Shown here: positions 42,456 to 52,843 of the stretch, piece after piece | Layout of the letters: every line of letters starts with the position of its first letter | Position numbering within the stretch: position 1 is the stretch's first letter | From: Ipomoea triloba | Taxonomy: Eukaryota > Streptophyta > Magnoliopsida > Solanales > Convolvulaceae | NCBI RefSeq assembly: GCF_003576645.1 | Contig: NC_044916.1 | Coordinates: 16,309,084-16,373,083 of the forward strand | Direction: 5' to 3' | DNA: 64,000 nucleotides | Program-made: the position numbers and the translations under genes | Notes under the pieces: model-generated | Told to the model about the DNA's origin: nothing | Databases searched by the model: none | Seen by the model: the letters and a program-made list of their open reading frames with translations, nothing else

Positions 42456-43860
42456 GAGGAATAACACTATGAAATGAAGGCATAAAAAAATATAGTTAAG
42501 AAAAAAATACAACAAAAAATAGTTAAAATTAGTTTTACTTCATCGGCATCCTTTTGGTCTCCAAATTAAGGCACATCCCAGACTTGAAACCCTCACCAAC
42601 CGACCTCAAATATTCGTGCAACAACGATTTCTAAAGAAAAACAAAAATATAACACCGTCAGAAGATTAAACCATTAAAAAGAATACAATCAAACCCACAC
42701 GGTCCTAACAGATAAAAAAATATTATAATTAATTTTCTCCTAAACACTATTAGGTACACAACTATCCAACAATGTGCACACAATAAACCCAACGGTGCAC
42801 ACAACATAAACACATTCAGTTTATCAAACTCATAATTCAATAAATAAATATACAAAAAATAAATTACCAAAAATTTAAAAACCACACGGCCCTAACAGAT
42901 TAAAAGACAGATTAATTTTCCCCTAAATATTAATAGGCACACAATAAACCCAATCGTGCACATAACATGCCCACACTCAATTTATCAAACTCATAAATCA
43001 AGAAATAAATATCCAAAAAATAAATTGCCAAAAATTCAAAAACCACACGGTCCTAACAGATAAAAAAAATAACACCATGATTAATTTTCCCCTAAATTTT
43101 ATCAAATCACAGTGAGCTCCACCATTCCAAATCTGAAATGATAAAAAAAATTATTTAAAAAAAACGAAAAAAAAAAAACACAGGGTTGTAATAGTTTAAA
43201 AGGGGCAAAAATAAACAAACAAACAATCAATCAACAATATATCTGAATTTCATCACTGAACTACCTAAAATACAACAAATTACACCGTGATTATTTTTAC
43301 CCCAAAGCCTATCAAATTACCGTGAGCTCCAACATTTCCAATTTAAAATGTTAAAAACAAAAAAACAATACGGCACTACCAGTTAAAAAAAATACAATCA
43401 AACAAAAACACACAAAATAAAATCAAACAAACAAAACACACACAACAAAAAAAAAAAAAAAAACACAAAAAAAAAAAAAAAAAAAAAAAAACACGCAGGA
43501 AAAAAAAACAGAAACACAAAAACGAGCTGAATTAAAAAAAAAAAAACCACATGACACACAATATAATAAAGCTAGGCATAATATAACAAAGTTATCACAC
43601 GTTATGAATTAAGTTTAAGCAAACAAGAATTTAGCAAGAAACAATGCAAGAAACTAAAAAAACATACAAAAAAAAAAAAAACAAACGAGTTGCATATAAA
43701 AATTGGGCAAGGTACAATGGTGTGCACTATAAAAATTAGGTATCACATTAAATGTTTTGGCTCATATCCTATTTTCTTCACATGATATTTGTAAATAACA
43801 TGTAGCCAAATTTAACATAATTATATATTTATCCCATGGTTTTGATAAGCGTATCAAAAT
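42456..43860. repeat. A-rich DNA with ~165-190-base imperfect repeats
   Basis: The phrase AAAAACCACACGG(T/C)CCTAACAG recurs near 42690, 42880 and 43040, followed each time by TTAATTTTC(T/C)CCTAAA and GTGCACA phrases; a weaker copy lies near 43260-43390. Between 43440 and 43560 the sequence is almost pure A with C. Nothing coding. Confidence 0.65.
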
Positions 43861-43861
43861 T

Positions 43862-43864
<3 letters not shown>

Positions 43865-43903
<39 letters not shown>
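43865..43903. repeat. (AAT)n microsatellite
   Basis: Thirteen consecutive AAT units. The Ile-rich and Leu-rich ORFs reading through it are spurious. Confidence 0.95.
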
Positions 43904-43904
<1 letters not shown>

Positions 43905-45016
43905 GTAAAAACCAAAACTTGGAAACCAAACCCATATGATTCTTGTTTTCTTCCTCCTTTTTTTTTTTTACAAAGCTCAAGAAAGCTTATGCTCTCTTTC
44001 TGGTGTTTTTCTCTCCCACCTTTTTCTTCACCAGACGCACACAAGAAGAAAAGCTAGCAAGACAACAACCAATTGGAAACCTATTGGAATTCTGATTTCT
44101 TGCGTGGTGAGGCAACCAAAAGTCGCGAAAATTAAGCTGCCAAAATTAAAAATAACAATATAATGACAAAAATAACCCCCATATCCTAATAATTAAAAAC
44201 CAGACATTGCTAATATTAACAAATAAACAAAAAAATTAAGAATAATCTATATCATTCAATATTTCAATCTAACGCAAACCATTAGTCCTCATAATCTTTT
44301 ATAATATATGGATCCTCTATTGCAGCCTTTGTACTGGTCGTGCTTTTGCATTACAAACATCTGGAGGCTACCATAACCTTACCAACATGCACAAGTTTCC
44401 ACGTAGCTACCATGCTATAACATAACGCACACAGACCAGCACGATTGCGACGGCGGAATGCACCCGGTGTCCTCGCAATGGGTTGCGATGCCATTGTAGT
44501 GTGGCTAAACCGCCACCCATAACCAAGATCACCTACGTATGTGAGGTTCGGCTCACGGCTGTATGTGATGCACGGAGCGCTAGCGAGCGCTTCTACCCAA
44601 CACGGAGACACGCATGTAACTTACTATCCAATCATAACCAAGATCGCACCCATAACCAGGATCGCTGATGCATGAAATTCTACTGCGGAGTAACAAAACA
44701 TAGACATTACCTAATATCTCTAGTCTGACAGCGCCGCTCACTGGGGATTCATCATAGACTTTCTCCATCACCGTGGTGCATCCGCAAACCCCTGCCGTCA
44801 GACTTTTTGCACCCGCCATGATCATCGGGAATCAAGAACAGAAGCCAGGCCGTTAAATTTCAAACAGAATGGGTACACAATTGAATTACCTAAAAATACC
44901 CCTAGATGCACTATAACGGGGCATGACGCAATGGAGGGATGTGCAATCATGGACCATCCGATCACTTCAACATCAATGCTCATGAGTGATGTACACGTTC
45001 ACACAATAGCGTTAGT
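43904..45016. other. Unassigned DNA
   Basis: Mixed sequence. The phrase ATAACCA(A/G)GATC occurs three times (44519, 44635, 44655) and short GC-rich stretches occur at 44420-44600 and 44720-44820. ORFs of 60-86 codons exist on both strands, but none shows a recognisable motif or splice-supported extension. Confidence 0.35.
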
Positions 45017-45034
45017 GTGCACCTGAAAACTAAC

Positions 45035-45036
<2 letters not shown>

Positions 45037-45120
<84 letters not shown>
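45037..45120. repeat. (CT)n-(TA)n compound microsatellite
   Basis: About ten CT units followed by about 32 TA units, directly adjoining the foldback MITE. Confidence 0.95.
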
Positions 45121-45122
<2 letters not shown>

Positions 45123-45468
45123 GTTCAAATGTCGCACCTTCCCATGCAGTCAGTGCGGTATACACCACTATGTATACAAATATACACTACTCAATGTTAA
45201 AAAATGCACCACAATGAAAATATATAAAAATACCAAAAAACACACCACACACCTAAAATAATGAACCATAACTCCCATGCCCCTAATGATGCATTTCCTA
45301 ACACTGTGTGGTGTATATTTACATACCTAGTGATGTATTTTTTTTGTGATGCGTACCTAATGGTGCATATTTGTGTTGTACATTTTTTAACATGAGTGGT
45401 GTATATTTGTATACATAGTGGTGTGGCCGCATTGACCGCATGTTAAGGCGCGGTCACACTTGATTATG

Positions 45469-45474
<6 letters not shown>
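45121..45474. mobile_element. Foldback MITE-like element between TA repeats
   Basis: The two halves are inverted copies: ATACACCACTATGTATACAA on the left pairs with TTGTATACATAGTGGTGT on the right, and complementarity extends over ~90 bases, including GTCAGTGCGG / CCGCATTGAC. TA microsatellites flank both sides, suggesting insertion at TA. No ORF; transposase family unknown. Confidence 0.6.
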
Positions 45475-45522
<48 letters not shown>

Positions 45523-45524
45523 TT

Positions 45525-45690
45525 GTGTGTGTGTGAGATACTTTTTTGTAATTTTGAGATATTTGTATTTTTATACTATGTGTATATAGAAAGTATACAA
45601 GAACATTGAAAATGGATGTATAATCAATTATTGTCTGGAAAGAGGGGATACACTGATTAGTTTTTAGTTGGTGTTGAGGAAATTGTTGAG
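45525..45690. repeat. Direct repeat (left copy), CACTA-derived
   Basis: From a GTGTGTG run through GAGATATTTG and GGAAAGAGGGGATACA to AATTGTTGAGGAAAG. The same sequence with a few changes occurs at 47445-47610, where it leads into the CACTA transposase relic. 1.75 kb of other DNA lies between. Confidence 0.8.
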
Positions 45691-45699
45691 GAAAGTATA

Positions 45700-45946
45700 C
45701 AAGAACATTGAAAACACATCACACAGTCAAAATAATGCACCATAACTCCCATGCCCCTAATGGTGCATTTCCTAACACTGTGCGGTGTATATTTGCATAC
45801 CTAGTGGTGTGTGTTTTGGTGATGCATACCTAATGGTGCATATTTGTGTTGTGCATTTTCTAACATTGAGTGGTGTATATTTGTATACATAGTGGTGCAG
45901 CCGCACTGACCGCACATTAAGGTGCGGTCACACCTGATTATGACCC

Positions 45947-45955
<9 letters not shown>
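45700..45955. mobile_element. Truncated relative of the foldback MITE
   Basis: Right-hand ~250 bases match 45230-45474 (CATAACTCCCATGCCCCTAA; GTGGTGTATATTTG; GGTGCGGTCACACC). The left arm is missing. A TA repeat follows. Confidence 0.65.
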
Positions 45956-45984
<29 letters not shown>

Positions 45985-46236
45985 CCGTGAACTAACCTAT
46001 AAATATGCTTTAATTGTACTAATTTCTAAGTGAATGTTAGGTGTTTGTGCAAGAACGAAGTGTATTTAAGGTGTTTATGGCTCAAGGATTGAAAACCGGG
46101 ACTTAGGCATGTTAAAGCGTAAAATGGAGGCGAATCGGGATGATTTCAAGACAAAATGGTGCAAGAATAAATGGTTAAAATCATAGCAAAGTTCAACGGA
46201 GCAAGGAGTTAGGCCGAGCCGTGCCACCGGGAGGAT

Positions 46237-46273
46237 GTCAAGCTGCTGGTCACATCGTGACCAGCAACTTGAC
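46237..46273. repeat. Palindrome 1
   Basis: Arms GTCAAG-ct-GCTGGTCAC and GTGACCAGC-aa-CTTGAC around ATC. Outer and inner arms both pair. Confidence 0.85.
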
Positions 46274-46291
46274 GACTGTTGATTAGAAAGT

Positions 46292-46335
46292 GGTCAGGGA
46301 AGTCAAGGTGGAGGTCACATCGTGACCTCCCTGAC
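46292..46335. repeat. Palindrome 2
   Basis: Core GGAGGTCAC-atc-GTGACCTCC (46310-46330), with a nested outer pair GTCAGGGA / TCCCTGAC. Confidence 0.8.
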
Positions 46336-46355
46336 GACTTTGCGGATTTCGGTTC

Positions 46356-46391
46356 TCACTCTGTTGGTCACGCCGTGACCAGTAGAGTGAC
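46356..46391. repeat. Palindrome 3
   Basis: Arms TCACTCT-gt-TGGTCAC and GTGACCA-gt-AGAGTGA around GCC. Same GGTCAC/GTGACC core, different outer arms from palindromes 1 and 2. Confidence 0.85.
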
Positions 46392-47444
46392 TCCTGGAAT
46401 CCGTAAGGTTGTTCCATGATCACGATGTTGGTCACTCTTAACCACACAATTTGGTGGCGGTTTTTGGGCGTGATTTCTTCAAGTATAAATAGTCATAGGC
46501 TTTATTTTTAGTTTATCTTTCAAATTCTTTAAGTCCTCTTTTAGGTTTTCTTTCCACCAACACTTTAGAACATCTTTTAGTTGCAAATCCATTACTTTTT
46601 AGGAAGATTTAGAGAAGAATTACCCTTTGTAATTGCAAATTCCATTACAATTTTAGATTCAAATATTATATATTCATTCAAGTAAGTATTTCAATTTCTT
46701 CTTCTTGCAATTATCAATTTCCTTTTGTATTTAAATTCCTTGCTTATTATTCCAATTGTTTTAATCTTCAATTTCATTATGAGTAGTTAAATCCTTTAGG
46801 GATTTAGATTGAATTGCTACGTATGAATGCTTATATGAATTGAATTGTTAAATCTAGGTTTTGCATTGCTTTTAGTATGAATGTGATTGCGGAAATAGGA
46901 AATTGTTTGACTCTTGTTTGGTTAGGATCCAACCTTTCAAGAGATGTATGGAGTTGGTGTTTCACCTATGAGAATAGGGATTCACCATGACCAATCATTT
47001 CTATATTTCTAACTTGCCCTTGAGAAAGGGAAGTTGAAAGGGATTTGCACACAAGGTGTTTGATTAAATACCTCACCTAGTCTAATTGCTATGAAAATGA
47101 GATTAGAACTTTGGAGGTAGCCAATGTCTACGAGAGTGACATTGGCATTAACGTGATTCCCTCACTTTATTGTTGAGCATTGTTTAGCCTAGAACCTTAG
47201 TGTATTAAAGAAGCATTTGTACATGGTTATTTGATTTAAATCCTATTCTTTTATCATTGTTTAGTACTTTAATCAATTACTTGTTTTACAATTATATCAT
47301 GCAAACAAATCTATCAACTCGGTTAGCTTTCAAACACTTGATGATGTTGTGCTTAGCCCCTTGCTACTCAAGTCCTATCTAGCCATTCCTAGAGGACGAT
47401 ACTCACTAATTAAACCAAATAAAATTACAACTTTTAATATGTGT

Positions 47445-48350
47445 GTGTGTGTGTGTGTGTGTGTGATACTTTTTGTAATTTTGAGATATTTGCATTTTTA
47501 TACTATGTGTATATAGAAAGTATACAAGAACATTGAAAATGGATGTATAATCAATTATTGTATGGAAAGAGGGGATACATTGATGAGTTTTTAGTTGGTG
47601 TTGAGTAAATTGTTAATGATGCATGTACAATTCTAGTATACGAGTTGATAAATACAATTAGGTGTCCATGTAGTAAATGCAAGAATAGAGCATATTTGTC
47701 TGCTAATGATGTCCGTGTAACCGTATTCACTTGTATAAGAGGGATTTGAACCATATTATTAAGTATGGATGTGTCAAGATGAGCCTATTCCCACAATAAA
47801 TGAACAAATTTTTGAGGCACGTAACAAAAATTAAATAATTAATATGAAACAATGGTATTTGATGTAGGTTGTTCATAATTTATTCCATTTAATGTGCAAA
47901 ATAACCAAGAAGGAGAGCCACATAAAGTGCAAAAAACTTTTATGATTTATTAAACACTACTAGACAACCTTTGTCCCCTAATGTGTTGATGAAACAAAGT
48001 TGTCATATGAGCTGAAGATGATGAATATAAAGGTAACCTTTAACATTCAACAACTAGCAATGGATCAAATATTTGAGTACAATAAGCATATAATGGGTCA
48101 AGATAATTCAGTACCATCTATGTATTATGATTAAGAGAACTTGATTTCAAAGTTTGGTCTTGCTCATGAAAAGATTGGTTGTTGTGTTAATAACTACTTG
48201 TTATACTACAAGTCTGATATCAACAATATACATTGTAAGTTTTGTCTTGAGCCTCGTTTTAAACCATGACCACCTACTTGTACTCGTGGAAAAAAGAATG
48301 CCCAAGAAAAGAATGCATTACTTGCCTCTCAAGTCTCATCCCTAGATTGC
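47445..48350 (+). pseudogene. Decayed CACTA (En/Spm) transposase, N-terminal region
   Basis: Read across frames, the segment gives RCPCSKCKNRAYLS and LYKR, the signature of the transposase-associated zinc domain of CACTA elements. Further on it gives EPHKVQKTFYDLL and NLISKFGLAHEKIGCC followed by LLYYKSDINNIHCKFC, typical of the region before the DDE domain (usual form: KIDxCPNGCxLYYKE...CKxC). Several stops and frameshifts are present and no DDE core is seen. The first ~165 bases also occur at 45525. Confidence 0.75.
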
Positions 48351-48452
48351 AGTAATTGTATACATCACCTAGTTCTGCTGAGCACATGATGATTAATCAA
48401 CTATACTAATATATGAGCAATTAATTTTTCAATTACTATAATAATTATTAGA

Positions 48453-48457
<5 letters not shown>

Positions 48458-48498
<41 letters not shown>
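48458..48498. repeat. (TA)n microsatellite
   Basis: About 20 TA units next to the first Helitron-end block. Confidence 0.9.
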
Positions 48499-48499
<1 letters not shown>

Positions 48500-48504
48500 T
48501 TAAT

Positions 48505-48925
48505 TAATGAAATTAATGGTTTTACATAAATGCCCATGATTTTGGGTGGGAAAATTGTTTTGGCACTTCTGTTATTATATATAATATACTAGTACTAGTA
48601 TGTTACCCGTGCAATGCACAAATTAAAGATTTAAAATATTATAATTATGCTATGTTATTAATATATATATTGTTTTTTTTAGAGTATTAATATATATATA
48701 TATATATATATATTGTTAGTTAATGAAATTAATGGTTTTACATAAATGCCCATGATTTTGGGTGGGAAAATTGTTTTGGCACTTCTGTTATTATATATAC
48801 TAGTACTAGTATGTTACCCGTGCAATGCACAAATTAAAGATTTAAAATATTATAATTATGCTATGTTATTAAAAAATATTAATGTTATTAAATTTCATAT
48901 ATAAAAAGGAAATATAAGATTTATT
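48505..48925 (-). mobile_element. Two head-to-tail Helitron-end units
   Basis: A 211-base unit occurs twice (about 48505-48715 and 48716-48925). Each has GGCACTTCTGTTATTATATA and then, read on the minus strand, a GTGCATTGCAC hairpin, GGGTAACATA and a terminal CTAG followed by T (48595-48598 and 48806-48809). Hairpin plus CTRR before T is the 3' end of a Helitron. The repeated phrase beside it probably contains the 5' end of the next unit. Confidence 0.55.
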
Positions 48926-50811
48926 CATTTATAAAGTATTATTATTTAATAATTATGTTGATTTGCTACAATAAAGTTATAAACATAATTATTTGTAATT
49001 AAAATAAGAATTGATATTTAAAGTGATGATTACTACAAAAAATAAACTATATTATAAGTTTAATACAAAGTATTTAAAATTATAAATTTTTAAGGACTTA
49101 TAAACTGCATAACTAGTTGAATTACAATTTTCAGAGTCATCACAAATCAAAATTTTGAAACCTTTAAGATTTCTAACTATAATATATTAATACTGATAAA
49201 ATTATATATGTTTTCAAATAAACATATTCTTCCAAATTTATTAGTTAATTTGAAAACATAATATGTCATGATATTAAAAAAAAAAAAAAAGAATGCAAAT
49301 ACTATTATAAACTAATAAGAGCCAAAGAGAGTTAGGCCTAAAATGGGTAGAAAAAATGGCGGTCAAATTATTTAATCAAATGGATGGTTCAGATGAATTA
49401 TTTAATCAAATAGATGGTTAAGATAATTCAGATTAATATTATTAATAGAGATTACCTAATTTAACCTTACTTTTATGATTATCCGTTAAGTTTTCCGTTA
49501 AATATTCTCTTCTCCGTTAATATTCCGTTAACTTTTAACTTACCCATTAATTTCTATCAAAAAGATTTTAGGTTCGAACCCCATCTCAATCAAATTTGAA
49601 ATAATTAAGTTTCTCACTCAATTTACTCTTATTAAATTAAATAAATTAGTATCTACAACAAAAAATGATACATATGTATTTCTTTAATTTAGAATTATGT
49701 GTCTACAATACCTTTATTTAAAAAAATTATTCATTATTAAAAAATTAAATTAAATAAGAGAAATAATTTCATTAGTTATATTGTCTTTATTTTCTCTCAT
49801 GCAAAGATTCTTTACATTCAAATTTATCAATTGATATTCATTACATTGTCCATTATCTTATTTTTACAATACCTTGTAATTAAATATCAAAGTTATAGTA
49901 CAAAATAATGTTATATATTTATTTACCAAGTATTTTATTAATACTATGAAAAAAGAATTTTAAAATAATTTGAAGCTAATTACATTAACTACTTGGGATT
50001 GGTTGACAAAGAGAGTACTCAAATAAACTAACAAATTGAAGCAGAATCACTCTATTTTACTCTTATTGAATTCAATAAATTAGTAGTTACACCAAAAAAT
50101 GATACATATGTATTTCTTTAATACCATGAAAAATATAAAAAAGAATAGTTTGAAACCAATCATATTAACTACTTGGAGGATTTGTTGACAATGAAAGTAC
50201 TCATATAACCCATTACCCACCAAATTGAAGCGAGAAACTACCTTTTAATATCTTTGTAATATATAATATTTTAAATTTTCAAATTTTTATTAATTTATTT
50301 AATCTTTTTTCTTAAACTAGGGATTTCTTTATCCGGCCACAATAACTCATTCAACAATAATAGTTGAACCAAATGAACCCCAAGTAGAACACCTAAAGGA
50401 AAGTCCATAGCTCATATATCATAATCTCATTGCATGACGTTGTGATCTATGCTACCAACAGTAAACGAATTGCAAATAACACATTACCAACAAAAAGGAA
50501 GAGAACAAATAGTAAAGACGAAGACAATGACAACGTTATTGAAAAGAGAATTAATTACACTTAAAAAAATTCAAATGAAAAGTAGTATTTATTTAGACTA
50601 TCATTTTAGACCAAATATTTAGACTATCGATTTTACAAGGTTGCAAACATTTATTTTAGTAATAATTACAATGAATTTTCTATATTATATTGGATTCATA
50701 TACTTTGAGTTAGATATTTAATAAAAAAATTCAACATTTAATTATCTATGTATAAACTTCTCCTATATACTTTCAAATATTTATTTAAATATAAATATTG
50801 GGCATTAACCC
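48926..50811. other. AT-rich non-coding DNA, probably Helitron bodies
   Basis: No coding region. It includes imperfect direct repeats (49613-49690 against 50047-50125, sharing AAAAAATGATACATATGTAT; and 49945-50030 against 50122-50210, sharing TTAACTACTTGG). A lone box-B-like GGTTCGAACCCC lies at 49571, without a clear box A. Confidence 0.45.
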
Positions 50812-50838
50812 ATACGCGCAATGCGCGTATAAAACTAG
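50812..50838 (+). mobile_element. Helitron 3' terminus, plus strand
   Basis: An 8-base-pair hairpin ATACGCGC-aat-GCGCGTAT, then four bases, then CTAG and host T. This is the classic plant Helitron 3' end. The matching 5' TC end upstream could not be fixed. Confidence 0.75.
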
Positions 50839-50953
50839 TACTATTATAAATAGTATAATATATTACGTTTAATAAATGTATAATATATTTACTATTAAAA
50901 ATAGATTAGAATCATACAATTTAAAATTATAACTTAGTGATATCCAATAAAAG

Positions 50954-50979
50954 TTAGTATGTCACACGTGCGTTGCGCA
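50954..50979 (-). mobile_element. Helitron 3' terminus, minus strand
   Basis: On the minus strand a TGCG-caa-CGCA hairpin, CGTGTGACATA and a terminal CTAA. A weaker match than the end at 50812; it resembles the ends near 48600 (GACATACTAA against AACATACTAG). Confidence 0.5.
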
Positions 50980-52621
50980 ATTATATATATAATATTAAAG
51001 CATAAACCATTAGTATGAAATTATATAAAATATATATTACAAATAACATAATGTTTTTTACATATATAAAAATTTAAATTTTGTAAACTTTAAATGCATC
51101 TATTGCATTATATCTCATAATCCAAAGAATATCTAAATTTAAATGAATTATTTACAATTTATATTTATTGAAATTTAAAATAGCACATATAATACACCAG
51201 CTACTAAAAATCTAATTTGAATTTTAAATTACAAACTATTAAAGAATTTTTGTACACAACATTCATATTTTTACTGCAACGATTGTATTTTATGTTTTTT
51301 TAATTTATAAATATTTATTGGTTTTTTAGTATTTTCCCAAAAATTTGTTTACCAAAAATTAGTTTATAATTCCAGAAACTTTAGTTGGTTGTACACTTTT
51401 TTACATTTCCTGGTGTGTCTATTTATCTTATGAAATGATGTCATCAGTGCAATAAGTTCATTTAGCCAGTGCAACTTTGATTTTCAGGTCTCAAAGTGTG
51501 AACCAACCCCCACCTCCTCCTAGATGTTTGTCAATATAATTATTCTGCTTTTTTTTTTTTTTTTTGGTTATAAGAGTCCCTGCAAAAAAAATATGTCTTG
51601 CATTAAAACATTATTATTTATAGTAATTATATTAAAACATCTCCAAATATTCCTACATAAATATTAAAAATAGAGGAAGTGAATAGAGTAATAGAATTAG
51701 AGCTTTGAAACAATAAAAAGGAAACAATGACTAAACACATCCTATATCTTGATCATTTCATGCGCTACAATATAAATGATTCAAATATGTTGAATTTACT
51801 AATACTAATTGATGAAATCCGTAAAAAACACTATAAAACTATTCCTTAAGGACAGATTTAATTAAACAATATGTCAATGGGTTGGTATAAAAGTATGTTA
51901 AATGTAAATAAGAATATATACCTCCATATTTTCAAGCACAGATTCTAAGGTTGCTCTTCGATTGTTTTTTACTTCATAAAGATGAATCAATCATACCTTT
52001 ATTCCCACACAGTATTGTAGGCATTTATCTTATTTAGTAAAACAAAAATATGGGCCATTATATGTAGATTTTTTTTTTTTGTTTATGAGGCTAAAGTGGT
52101 AAAACGGAGTGGAAGATGTTGAATTGGTTGCATGATTTATATAGTGGTATTATAATTCATTAAATAAGAAGTATATTTGGAAAACTTAAAAAATAAGCTA
52201 ATCAAAAGAGAAAAATTAACATCACCCTAATTACCTATTATTTTAATTAACTTGCCTAATTATAGAAAGGAATCATGCTGATCCAAAAGGTATGCAATAC
52301 ATGTGAACATCTAATTTCTTCCTTGGTCTTCCCCCATATCTGCACTACCTATTTATTTTCTTAACCAAATAGTAAAACAACATTACTTGCTTAATTCTAG
52401 CAAAATAAGAATGCCTTAAAAATTGTGTAATATATGTAGTAATCCAAAGAATTTTTGAATTAATTATTGAATTTATAAAAATAGACTATTATTGTATAGC
52501 GTATATTAGCCAATTTCTTAACCAAATTGTAAAATAATATTAATTCCTTAATTGCAGCAAAATAATAATTCCTTAATTATCCTGTCAAAAAAATAATTCC
52601 TTAATTATACTAACGAAATAT
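50980..52621. other. AT-rich non-coding DNA
   Basis: A/T-rich, with repeated AATTCCTTAATT phrases near 52535-52620. No gene or clear element end found. It may be the body of a Helitron whose 5' end is at 54375-54392. Confidence 0.4.
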
Positions 52622-52630
52622 GAATTCCTT

Positions 52631-52776
52631 GTGGTCTAGTGGCACCCGGTTGCACTCATATATGGAAAGGGGTGAGTTTGAGCCTTAGTGGAGGTGATTG
52701 TACTTCAGTAGGTTGAGAAAATAGTTATGAACAGATATTGCATTGTAATAGAGTTGGTAGTACTAAAAAAAAATAA
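52631..52776 (+). mobile_element. tRNA-derived SINE with target duplication
   Basis: Starts GTGGTCTAGTGGCACC (box A, 52632-52645), has a degenerate box B GAGTTTGAGCC (52674-52684) and ends in an A-rich tail. GAATTCCTT flanks it on both sides (52622-52630 and 52777-52785). About 146 bases, non-autonomous; it would rely on LINE machinery. Confidence 0.8.
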
Positions 52777-52843
52777 GAATTCCTTAATCTATTCAATTAA
52801 TTATGGATATTAATATGTAAATATTTTTATTAACAAAATAAGA

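Larger units (their letters stand above)
45985..47440. other. Unclassified insertion-like segment with palindromes and a TATA box
   Basis: About 1.45 kb between a TA repeat and a GT repeat. It holds three extended palindromes (46237-46391), a good TATA box (TATAAATAG, 46484) and then T-rich non-coding DNA ending GAGGACGATACTCAC. The layout recalls a retrotransposon LTR with leader, but I found no defined TG..CA ends or target duplication. Confidence 0.4.

Noticed and set aside
43762..44057. Ile/Leu-rich ORFs over the AAT repeat as membrane proteins
   Set aside because: Driven by the (AAT)n microsatellite; no start context or homology signal.
44580..44825. Minus-strand ORF with Cys/Gly-rich start as a gene fragment
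   Set aside because: No recognisable family, no splice continuation, and surrounding DNA is unassigned repeat.
45017..45217. YIYIYI-rich ORFs over TA repeats (also 54184-54444, 61510-61953)
   Set aside because: Microsatellite translation artefacts.
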